Numbered from the stretch's first letter, positions 1 through 6,242 are shown. The stretch: 6,247 nt of DNA from an uncultured Succinivibrio sp. (GCA_902772715.1 CACYBT010000376.1:1-6247), one strand, 5' to 3'. Made by a program: numbers and translations. Notes: generated by a model not told the origin, from the letters alone.

Positions 1-161
1 AGATAACATTTAGGATCATAGGTAGGTTTCATCTCGTCAGGGAGTTTTTCTACCTGTCCCTGCCATGGTCGCTTGGCACGATGTGGCGAAACTAGAATCC
101 ATTCCCCTGTTAGTGCATTAAATCTTCTGTGTGGGTGATCAGCAACATTAAAATTACTCAT
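1..161 (-). CDS. galT: Galactose-1-phosphate uridylyltransferase, N-terminal part (cut by window edge)
   Basis: GalT transfers UMP from UDP-glucose to galactose-1-phosphate, giving UDP-galactose and glucose-1-phosphate, in the cytoplasmic Leloir pathway. Only the first 53 codons are present; the gene continues beyond position 1. The translation starts MSNFNVADHPHRRFNALTGE and goes on through WILVSPHRAKRPWQG, which matches the start of E. coli GalT almost residue for residue (DHPHRR, LTG-WILVSPHRAKRPWQG). Cys52, just before the edge, aligns with the first zinc-ligand cysteine of E. coli GalT. The catalytic HPH motif lies outside the window. The start ATG (161-159) is fixed by this alignment. 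It lies 29 bases after the galE stop, with only a weak ribosome site (AAGAG, 8 bases upstream), so the gene is probably co-transcribed with galE. Identity is near certain; whether the rest is intact cannot be seen. Confidence 0.96.
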   Translation of the reverse strand, partial: MSNFNVADHPHRRFNALTGEWILVSPHRAKRPWQGQVEKLPDEMKPTYDPKCY

Positions 162-190
162 AGTCTTTACTCTTATAGTCCAAAATTTAT

Positions 191-1210
191 CTAGTTTTCG
201 TAACCATTAGGATTATTCTTCTGCCAGTTGTAAGAATCACGAGTCATATCATCAAGATTCTTTTTGGCAATCCAGCCCAGTTCATTCTTAGCCTTGCTTG
301 GATCAGCGTAGCAGGCCACCACATCCCCCAAACGGCGAGGAGCGAACTTGTATGGCAGCTGTCTACCAATAGCCTTAGAGAAGGATTTAACCATATCAAG
401 CACACTATAACCGATACCGGTACCTAAATTGTAGATATGTGTTCCAGGAATATTCAAGCAATGCTTCAAAGCCGCAACATGACCTAAGGCTAAATCAACC
501 ACATGAATGTAATCGCGGACACAGGTACCGTCAGGTGTTGGATAGTCATTACCAAAAACAGACAGCTCCTTAAGGCGCCCCACTGCCACCTGAGTAAGAT
601 ATGGCATGAGATTATTGGGAATACCACGAGGATCTTCACCAATAAGACCTGATTCATGTGCTCCAACAGGATTGAAGTAACGCAGTAGCACCATAGAAAA
701 TTCAGGATCGGCAATTTGCAGTTCCTGACACATATATTCAATATCAACCTTGGTCTGTCCATATGGACAATTAGCTCTTTTAACAGGAGAGTTCTCAGTA
801 AGAGGCAGCGAGTCAGGTTCGCCATAAACAGTTGCCGAGGACGAAAAGATAAAGTTCTTACATCCGTATTCCTTCATCACAGAAAGAAGCATTCTGGCGC
901 CATTGACGTTGTTGTCATAATACTCCAGAGGTTTTTTTACAGATTCACCTACGGCTTTAAGACCAGCAAAGTTAATCACCGCATCAATCTTATAATTTTC
1001 AAAAACCTGCTCTAATGCTTCGCGACTACGAATATCACCAGCCACAAAAGGCACGCTTTTACCTAAAATTTTATTGATACGAGCAAGAACAGCAGGCTTG
1101 GAGTTATAGAAATTATCAAAAATAACCACATCATAGCCGGCATTAACCAGTTCGATTACGGTATGAGAACCAATATAACCCGCACCACCAGGAACAAGAA
1201 TTGTTGTCAT
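191..1210 (-). CDS. galE: UDP-glucose 4-epimerase
   Basis: Cytoplasmic NAD-dependent epimerase that interconverts UDP-galactose and UDP-glucose in the Leloir pathway and supplies UDP-galactose for surface glycans. It has 339 aa, against 338 in E. coli. The Rossmann NAD-binding loop GGAGYIGS is at residues 8-15, the active-site serine is in SSSATVYG (123-130), and the short-chain dehydrogenase YxxxK pair is Tyr150/Lys154. RYFNPVGAH (177-185) and the C-terminal NPNGYE are typical of the family. Residue 7 is Pro where most relatives have Thr before the glycine loop. Cys300, in DVVACYADPSKA, sits where E. coli has Tyr299. Human GALE also has Cys there and accepts UDP-N-acetylhexosamines, so dual specificity is possible (inference). 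The ATG start has a good GAGG ribosome site. The gene is first in a galE-galT operon, with its own promoter and a GalR-like operator upstream. No frameshift or truncation is seen. Confidence 0.97.
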   Translation of the reverse strand: MTTILVPGGAGYIGSHTVIELVNAGYDVVIFDNFYNSKPAVLARINKILGKSVPFVAGDIRSREALEQVFENYKIDAVINFAGLKAVGESVKKPLEYYDNNVNGARMLLSVMKEYGCKNFIFSSSATVYGEPDSLPLTENSPVKRANCPYGQTKVDIEYMCQELQIADPEFSMVLLRYFNPVGAHESGLIGEDPRGIPNNLMPYLTQVAVGRLKELSVFGNDYPTPDGTCVRDYIHVVDLALGHVAALKHCLNIPGTHIYNLGTGIGYSVLDMVKSFSKAIGRQLPYKFAPRRLGDVVACYADPSKAKNELGWIAKKNLDDMTRDSYNWQKNNPNGYEN

Positions 1211-1215
1211 AAAAA

Positions 1216-1220
1216 CCTCA
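1216..1220 (-). promoter_or_regulatory. Ribosome binding site of galE
   Basis: On the minus strand this reads TGAGG, five T residues before the ATG at 1210. It is a normal Shine-Dalgarno match and supports the start that places the NAD-binding loop right at the N-terminus, as in the family. Confidence 0.75.
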
Positions 1221-1240
1221 CATTTGTTTAAAATAAGCCA

Positions 1241-1256
1241 ATGTAACCGTTTACAT
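1241..1256. promoter_or_regulatory. LacI/GalR-type operator over the galE transcription start
   Basis: The 16-base sequence ATGTAACCGTTTACAT is a palindrome apart from one base pair on each side of the central CG (14 of 16 positions are symmetric). It fits the LacI/GalR-family operator pattern TGTAAnCGnTTACA. It begins two bases after the -10 element of the galE promoter, so it covers the expected transcription start, where a bound repressor would block RNA polymerase. The likely ligand-responsive regulator is a GalR/GalS-like protein, released by galactose or a related sugar. The regulator gene is not in this window, so its identity is inferred from the site and from its target genes. Confidence 0.8.
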
Positions 1257-1258
1257 AA

Positions 1259-1287
1259 ATTATAGATCCAAGAAAAAAAGAAAACAA
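1259..1287 (-). promoter_or_regulatory. Sigma-70 promoter of the galE-galT operon
   Basis: On the minus strand the -10 element is a perfect TATAAT (1264-1259). The -35 candidate is TTGTTT (1287-1282), with an ideal spacer of 17 bases. Transcription should start near 1250-1252, inside the operator, giving a leader of about 40 bases before the galE ATG. The spacer and the DNA just upstream are rich in T and A tracts, which may help polymerase binding. No convincing CRP site is visible at the usual upstream distances, so catabolite control is not supported here. Confidence 0.75.
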
Positions 1288-1501
1288 TTGGAAAAAACCA
1301 TTCAAAAGAAACTTTGCCATTTCTCGCTCAACATTTACTTTGACAAAACATATACGTAAAATTTTTAAAAGACGGTCAAAAAGTAAATTAGAACCAGTAA
1401 CTATGCCTTAATGTTAATTGCAGTTACACCGGATCATTCATCGCAAGGTGGCATAAAGCGCCAATCTTTAAGATTTTTAACAACACAATTAAAAAACTTA
1501 A

Positions 1502-1919
1502 GCTCACTTAAAATGGCTTTGTATTAGGCACTATGCTAATCTATTTATGCAACCTATCCTGTGGATTAGTGTCGACATAATGCGCATTCATGCTGTTATT
1601 GAAGTAAAGATTGATAATGGCAGTACCGTTTTTGCTGCAAAAGATGACATCAGTTCAAGATTATGAACAAATCCTGCTTTATCACCAAAAATTTACACGA
1701 CTCCATGGACAATGGACATGCCTGTATCCTAATCTGTAGTCTTCATAATAATATTTACAACTATTTTCTTTATCCTTATGCCCCAAATCAGAGAACAGAT
1801 TTGCTGTTTCTCTAAGGAAATTAACAAAAGCCGATATAAAACAGACCACTCATATCATAGGAGGTAAAGTTGCCAGCATCAGTCGCGACACTCTTATGAA
1901 AAGAAAACAGTGTGGTTAA
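1502..1919 (+). pseudogene. Possible decayed gene: coding-like fragments in shifting frames
   Basis: Several short plus-strand frames here read like protein, but none makes a full gene. Frame A is open from 1502 to the stop at 1664-1666; from the ATG at 1547 it encodes 39 aa, including MRIHAVIEVKIDNGSTVFAA. A second frame (ATG 1617, stop 1737-1739) contains YEQILLYHQKFTRLHGQWTC. A third (ATG 1663, overlapping the frame A stop as ATGA) runs to 1815 and gives 50 aa. The frame of the second fragment reopens from about 1750 to the stop at 1917-1919 and includes LRKLTKADIKQTTHIIGGKV. An exact AGGAGG (1859-1864) sits five bases before a TTG, but leads only into nine codons. This pattern suits a gene broken by indels. 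I do not recognise the family. Chance open frames in AT-rich DNA remain a serious alternative. Confidence 0.25.
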
Positions 1920-1927
1920 TACTGCTT
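1899..1927 (-). terminator. Weak intrinsic terminator candidate downstream of the HD-GYP sensor gene
   Basis: Read on the minus strand, AAGCAGT (1927-1921) pairs with ACTGTTT (1911-1905) across a nine-base loop, giving seven pairs including one G-U. It is followed by the T-rich tract TCTTTT. It lies about 140 bases after the stop of the sensor gene, in the right direction to end its transcript. The stem is short and AT-rich, so termination may be weak or may depend on Rho. Confidence 0.3.
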
Positions 1928-1953
1928 GTCTACTTAAGATTAGTCATCACAGG

Positions 1954-1999
1954 TTAAAGACATAAAACAAATTGCATGTCAGATCACTTATGTCTTTAA
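1954..1999. repeat. Perfect 12-base inverted repeat with a 22-base spacer
   Basis: The left arm TTAAAGACATAA (1954-1965) and the right arm TTATGTCTTTAA (1988-1999) are exact reverse complements. No T tract follows on either strand, so this is not a standard terminator. It starts 70 bases after the stop of the sensor gene and could fold in the transcript tail or serve as a protein-binding site. Ten bases of the arm (TTATGTCTTT) occur again at 6113-6122, upstream of the same gene. Confidence 0.6.
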
Positions 2000-2068
2000 T
2001 TTACAGTTTATAGCCAACTTGAAATAATCAGCAACATCCTCGGCACAGATAAATCATTCTCATAATGA

Positions 2069-5000
2069 CTAACTGTATATATTCCCTGCATTTTCTACAA
2101 TGCCTTCCGGCCTTCCAGTTATATACTGTTCACCATAAAACTTGCCGAGATCGATCGTGCCATTACGGATAAGTCTTATCATAATATCAGCACACTGCGG
2201 ATCAAACTGCTTACCCTTGCACTTTTCAATTTCTAGGAGGATCTCCTTTATATCAAGATGCTGACGGTAAATACGATGAGAGGCCATGGCATCAAAGGCG
2301 TCAGCTACCGCAATGATTCTGCCGTAAATAGGGATCTCCTCTCCTTTTAAGCCAAGCACGTAGCCTTTACCATCATATCGCTCATGATGGTAGCGAATAC
2401 CATCAGTTACGTGTGCAATAGATCTGAAATTCTTTAAGATCTCATAACCTATAGTGACATGCGAACGCATAATCTTAAATTCTTCATCGGTAAGTCTATC
2501 CGGCTTGTTTAGGATCCTGTCAGGAATACCAATCTTACCGATGTCATGGAGCAGTGCCACCTTGCGTAAATTCTCACATTCCTTTTCTGAAAAACCTAGT
2601 TCTTTGGCGATAAAAACCGAATACTCCGAGACCCGCTTGGAATGCAGCTGCGTGCGCTTATCTCTGGCATCCAAGGCCATAGCAATAGTCAAAATGGTTT
2701 CATCGCCCACTCGCACCAGCTGTTCTGTCAGTTCAAGTTCATGACGCTGCCTGTCAATGGTTCTTTGCATAAAGAGTCTAACAAAAAACCAGGTAACATA
2801 GGCCACCATAAGGAAGGCTATTGTGTAGAAATACATTAAAAACAGATCTGTATCCCACAGTGCAGAAGCCTTCGTAAAAGGATAGGTACTTTTCGCTATA
2901 CACATGCCATTCGCATCAAGAACCTCAAGATTTAAGGAATACGTACCAGGAGGCACATTAGTGTAGGAGATGTCAAAGAGCTCACTCTGACGCCTATAGT
3001 TCTTCTTGTCTTCAAATCCTGCAAGGTAGTAACAAATATTCGGATCCTCGCGCGTAAAATTAACAATTTCCGGCATTATCTGAATTTTTTTTACATTTCT
3101 TGCTATAACCTTTGGCAGGCTATCTACAATAGGCTCAACTGCATCATCAAGTTTCAATTCTTTAATGCTTATCTTGTAAGGATAAGACTTCACCTCGAAA
3201 TTTATGGTATCAAGTACAAAAACACCTACGCTTGAACATAAGTAGAGCATTCCGTTCTCACTTAAATAATTCCAGGAATTGGAGGTGAGGGTTGAGGAAA
3301 TTCCGTAAGAATTACCAAAATGAAGATAGTCAAGTTCCTTATCATCACTTAAAAGATCACTTTCAAGGCAGGTGTATACTCCATTAGAACCAGTGATAAA
3401 TAATCGCCCTTCTTCGGTCTGGATGAGATCATAATTATTAAAATAAGGGAATTTTTCAAACGATCTGACCTTATAGTCAGCATCTATAGCGTTGATCCCG
3501 TTGCCAGTGAGAACATAGACAAGATTGTATTTCTTTGATTTGACTACACGTAAAACCACATCAGAAAGCAGTCCGTCCTTTTTGGTAATACGCTTTTCTA
3601 TTTTACGATCTTTAATGTAAACCACACCTGAACCGTCGGTGCCGCCAACAACTGTATTTTCATCAAATTTAGTCAGGCATAAAAATGACTCCAGCGATGT
3701 ATATTCGGCTAAAGGCGTGTGCAACACTCCGTATTTATCAATAAATGTTATGCCATTTCCAGCCAAAATGAGATTGTCATCATTTAGAGTCAAAGCCGTA
3801 CGCACTTTATTACCAAAAAGTCCGTCACTTACCTGATAACGCAGGATACGTCCGTTCTTATCGTAAATATAGGCACCCTTACCATAGGTACAAACTACCA
3901 GGTTTCCATGCTGATCCGTAGCAAACGCACGAATACGAATGCCCTTTAGCATATTGGAAAATCCGGTTTCGACATCATAGCGCTTGACAGTATCAATAAT
4001 TCTAATTCCGCTGTCTGTTCCGACATACAAAAGATTATTCCAGAATATGACACAGTTTACGACAGTAGGCTCTAATCCTGCACCCTGAAAGATATTCTCT
4101 ACCTGGCTCCGATACAACTCCAAAAGACCAAGGCGTGAAGAGGTAAACCAGAAATTCCCCTGATAATCTTTGATTACCCGCTCGCAGGAGTTATCAAAAC
4201 CTACCGTCCGAAGTTTTCTTATCTTTCCGTTGTAAAGATAGAAAATTCCAGAATCTGCACAGATAAATAGCACCTGTTCAGTACCATTTTTATCCCAATA
4301 AATGGAATTAATGTTTTCCAGCTCATAGTTAAAGAAACTGCCAACCTTCTTTAATTTCTGATCATAGAAATGATAGAGAAAAATACCATCTTTACCCGCA
4401 AGATAAATATTGCCATTCATATCCTCAGCAATACTATAGAATCTTGGAGTTGATTCATCATCACGGAATTCCTCAATAAATTCACCGCCTCTAAACAGAT
4501 AAAGACTACCGTGTTCAGATGTAGCAGCCACCATACCATCATGGAGGACATACAATGAGGTTACCGAACGGCCTTTGATGAAATTTCGATAAAAAACAAA
4601 CTTACCATTAACATAACGAAATACCGACAGTCCAGAAGTAGTGGCAATATAGTAATCACCATTGCCATCGTCAACCATATCGAGGATATAGTCTGAAACA
4701 AGACTGTCATTGACATCAAAAGTGGCAACAACACCGCCTTTTTCGTAGACAGCAACTCCAAGACCACCCGTACCAATCCACAGTCGGTCAGAGGTATCGG
4801 TATAGAGTGAACGCACCGTGCGAATATTCTTTAAATCATCACGCTGAGAAAATTTCTGTCCATCATACTGGTACAAACCCGCATAAGTACCAACCCACAG
4901 ATAACCATCTTTTGTGGTAGCAATATCATTAGCGGTACCACAGTTTAAGCCGTTTTTACTGCTAAACACCGTCTGTTGCAGAGACAGAAACGAAGGATTA

Positions 5001-5905
5001 TCCGCAGAAACAGAAAATGTTGAGAATCGTTTATTGGCACTGATTAGATCTGAGTTCTCTCTTTTAAGAGCCTTACCATTTAAAGTGCGGAGATCTATAG
5101 AAGTATTCTCTTTGTTCAAGGAAGAACGCGGCATCGACTCAGATGCAGCATGTGCGCTATAGGGCTGCACCGTCAGCCCAAAGACACATAAAATAACAAG
5201 CATGGAGTGAGGCTTGCGCAGTCCCTTTAAAAACGATGAAAACCTGCCAGAGGTTCTCTCTTCATCACCTAACTTGGTGTCCTCTCCTAATACTTCAGTT
5301 TCATAATGCTTTTTCTGATTTCTAGCCTCTTTCTCACGTTTTTGCATTTCTATGAGTGGACCATGATAAAAAAATCTGAAATGCAAATACAGAGCATAAC
5401 CCACAAAAATCTTATCGGAAAATTCAATATACAACTGACCTACTGGATAACAAATATGACTTAACCCCTGTTCCTGAAGAAAAATAATGACCGCATCTCC
5501 CCATTCACTGCCACTCATACCGCCATACAAGAACAAATTAATGATGAACGAAAGCAGAGCGGAAACTAAAACTAAAAGTCCAGTATAGTTAACCGCAGAG
5601 GTGAATTTCTTAAAATCAACATGTCTTGCAAAACGCACCGTTACCAGGCTGACACTGATACTGACAATCACATAGAACAAATCATTATCGGGCACCATAA
5701 AGGAGATGATCACATTGGTTAATACAGCACAGACAACGCCATGCACTAAACCGAGATAAAAACTGCAGAACACTGTCCCAAGACAGTCAAGCCACATCGG
5801 CACATTCAAATACAAAGCCACATAGCGACCGCCGATATTTACGAGAAGAGCTAGCGTTACCAAAATAACGGAAACCAAAAGATCATTTTTTTGAAGCGTT
5901 TGCAT
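2069..5905 (-). CDS. Membrane HD-GYP sensor with two periplasmic beta-propellers and an ECF-S-like N-terminus
   Basis: Probable signal receptor and cyclic-di-GMP phosphodiesterase of 1278 aa. Residues 9-182 form about six membrane helices, with a Pro-x-Trp-Leu-Asp...Gly-Thr stretch like ECF-transporter S-component-type sensor modules. A basic, charged cytoplasmic linker follows (183-233). A helix at 235-247 then ends in Ala-His-Ala (251-253), like a signal peptide. Residues 313-908 hold 14 Reg_prop-type blades (e.g. DGYLWVGTYAGLYQYDG), then a Y_Y_Y domain (909-1003, SYTNVPPGTYSL), a membrane helix (1021-1044) and HD-GYP (1074-1246). Likely HD-GYP metal ligands are visible: His1088, His1120-Asp1121 (LLHDIGK), His1149, His1173-His1174 and Asp1202. 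The GYP motif reads GYV (1181-1183). The ATG at 5905 is preferred because AAGAAGGA lies five bases upstream; an in-frame ATG at 5971 has no ribosome site and would add 22 residues. The gene looks monocistronic. The ligand is unknown; a glycan is plausible by analogy with hybrid two-component sensors. Confidence 0.9.
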   Translation of the reverse strand: MQTLQKNDLLVSVILVTLALLVNIGGRYVALYLNVPMWLDCLGTVFCSFYLGLVHGVVCAVLTNVIISFMVPDNDLFYVIVSISVSLVTVRFARHVDFKKFTSAVNYTGLLVLVSALLSFIINLFLYGGMSGSEWGDAVIIFLQEQGLSHICYPVGQLYIEFSDKIFVGYALYLHFRFFYHGPLIEMQKREKEARNQKKHYETEVLGEDTKLGDEERTSGRFSSFLKGLRKPHSMLVILCVFGLTVQPYSAHAASESMPRSSLNKENTSIDLRTLNGKALKRENSDLISANKRFSTFSVSADNPSFLSLQQTVFSSKNGLNCGTANDIATTKDGYLWVGTYAGLYQYDGQKFSQRDDLKNIRTVRSLYTDTSDRLWIGTGGLGVAVYEKGGVVATFDVNDSLVSDYILDMVDDGNGDYYIATTSGLSVFRYVNGKFVFYRNFIKGRSVTSLYVLHDGMVAATSEHGSLYLFRGGEFIEEFRDDESTPRFYSIAEDMNGNIYLAGKDGIFLYHFYDQKLKKVGSFFNYELENINSIYWDKNGTEQVLFICADSGIFYLYNGKIRKLRTVGFDNSCERVIKDYQGNFWFTSSRLGLLELYRSQVENIFQGAGLEPTVVNCVIFWNNLLYVGTDSGIRIIDTVKRYDVETGFSNMLKGIRIRAFATDQHGNLVVCTYGKGAYIYDKNGRILRYQVSDGLFGNKVRTALTLNDDNLILAGNGITFIDKYGVLHTPLAEYTSLESFLCLTKFDENTVVGGTDGSGVVYIKDRKIEKRITKKDGLLSDVVLRVVKSKKYNLVYVLTGNGINAIDADYKVRSFEKFPYFNNYDLIQTEEGRLFITGSNGVYTCLESDLLSDDKELDYLHFGNSYGISSTLTSNSWNYLSENGMLYLCSSVGVFVLDTINFEVKSYPYKISIKELKLDDAVEPIVDSLPKVIARNVKKIQIMPEIVNFTREDPNICYYLAGFEDKKNYRRQSELFDISYTNVPPGTYSLNLEVLDANGMCIAKSTYPFTKASALWDTDLFLMYFYTIAFLMVAYVTWFFVRLFMQRTIDRQRHELELTEQLVRVGDETILTIAMALDARDKRTQLHSKRVSEYSVFIAKELGFSEKECENLRKVALLHDIGKIGIPDRILNKPDRLTDEEFKIMRSHVTIGYEILKNFRSIAHVTDGIRYHHERYDGKGYVLGLKGEEIPIYGRIIAVADAFDAMASHRIYRQHLDIKEILLEIEKCKGKQFDPQCADIMIRLIRNGTIDLGKFYGEQYITGRPEGIVENAGNIYS

Positions 5906-5910
5906 ACCAA

Positions 5911-5918
5911 TCCTTCTT
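5911..5918 (-). promoter_or_regulatory. Ribosome binding site that decides the sensor start
   Basis: On the minus strand this reads AAGAAGGA, followed by five bases (TTGGT) and the ATG at 5905-5903. The upstream in-frame ATG at 5971-5969 is preceded by TTTTGTGTT, with no Shine-Dalgarno match. The shorter protein also begins directly before the first membrane helix, as expected for this kind of module. Confidence 0.7.
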
Positions 5919-6088
5919 ATGATTAGTTTTACACCACGGCATTCCTGCCCATAAAACACATCAAAAGGCATAACACAAAATCAAGGACGCATCCTCAAAG
6001 ATGCCTTATATTAACTAGCCTATTATGAATGCATAGAGGTAACGGAATCATCTGGATGATAATCAAAAAACTATCTAAACTGCCAATG

Positions 6089-6117
6089 ATTATACAACAA
6101 AGTTAAAAGCATTTATG
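6089..6117 (-). promoter_or_regulatory. Candidate promoter of the HD-GYP sensor gene
   Basis: On the minus strand a perfect -10 hexamer TATAAT lies at 6094-6089. Seventeen bases upstream the -35 position reads CATAAA (6117-6112), a poor match to TTGACA, so the promoter is probably weak or helped by an activator. The -35 position falls within the ten-base motif AAAGACATAA that also builds the inverted repeat behind the gene. In AT-rich DNA a TATAAT can arise by chance, so confidence is moderate. Confidence 0.4.
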
Positions 6118-6155
6118 TCTTTGACTTTGAAAATACATCAGAAATGTGGCTTTAG

Positions 6156-6199
6156 GCATATGCTCATCAAAATGGGATATGCTCACACAAACATATGCT
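6156..6199. repeat. Three short repeats (ATATGCTCA-like) upstream of the sensor promoter
   Basis: ATATGCTCA occurs at 6158-6166 and again at 6177-6185, and a shortened ATATGCT at 6193-6199. The start-to-start distances are 19 and 16 bases. The first and third copies are preceded by C, making the palindromic core CATATG. They lie about 65-110 bases upstream of the candidate -10 element, where an activator could bind. No known regulator is recognised. Confidence 0.4.
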
Positions 6200-6203
6200 T
6201 TTG

Positions 6204-6242
6204 AAAAAACGAGAGAACATTCGCGCTTAACCGATATTCTCT
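6204..6242 (-). terminator. Intrinsic terminator of a gene right of the window
   Basis: On the minus strand AGAGAATAT (6242-6234) pairs with ATGTTCTCT (6220-6212), nine pairs including one U-G, across a 13-base loop. It is followed by CG and six T (6209-6204). This is a reasonable Rho-independent terminator for a minus-strand gene whose end lies beyond position 6247. It would insulate the sensor gene from upstream transcription. Confidence 0.5.

Larger units (their letters stand above)
1288..2068. other. Gene-free region between the sensor gene and the galE promoter
   Basis: About 780 AT-rich bases with no intact gene of recognisable family on either strand. They hold a coding-like but broken plus-strand stretch (1502-1919), a weak terminator candidate (1899-1927) and a 12-base inverted repeat (1954-1999), each listed separately. 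A second, poorer terminator-like signal lies at 1491-1511: on the minus strand a five-base stem TTAAG/CTTAA with a four-base loop, followed by G and six T. The part from 1288 to about 1490 shows nothing I can name. No tRNA, CRISPR array or insertion-sequence ends were seen. Confidence 0.6.

Noticed and set aside
490..1015. Open frames overlapping galE in other frames (minus 490-825, plus 716-1015)
   Set aside because: They lie wholly inside the well-supported galE gene, have no family features and no ribosome sites; they are shadows of its codon pattern.
1340..1369. Plus-strand TTGACA at 1340-1345 as a promoter
   Set aside because: At 16-18 bases downstream there is only a T/A run with no acceptable -10 element, and no intact plus-strand gene follows.
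1412..1428. TGTTAATTGCAGTTACA as a second, upstream gal operator
   Set aside because: The halves resemble LacI-family half sites, but the central CG is missing, the symmetry is poor and it lies about 170 bases from the main operator.
1547..1666. PilZ-like or SNF2-associated similarity for the small fragments
   Set aside because: A few residues recall these families (DNG...DIS; RLHGQW), but the match is too short and lacks the defining motifs, so no family name is given.
1791..1812. Imperfect hairpin GAGAACAG/CTGTTTCTC as a terminator
   Set aside because: The stem contains a bulge, no T tract follows on either strand, and it lies inside the coding-like remnant.
2454..5162. Several open frames of 65-96 codons inside the sensor gene on both strands
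   Set aside because: All are internal to a continuous, domain-rich reading frame; their translations are low in family-like features and they have no context of their own.
6170..6190. TGTGA (minus strand, 6187-6183) as a CRP site for the sensor gene
   Set aside because: Only one half matches; the second half is CCCAT instead of TCACA.
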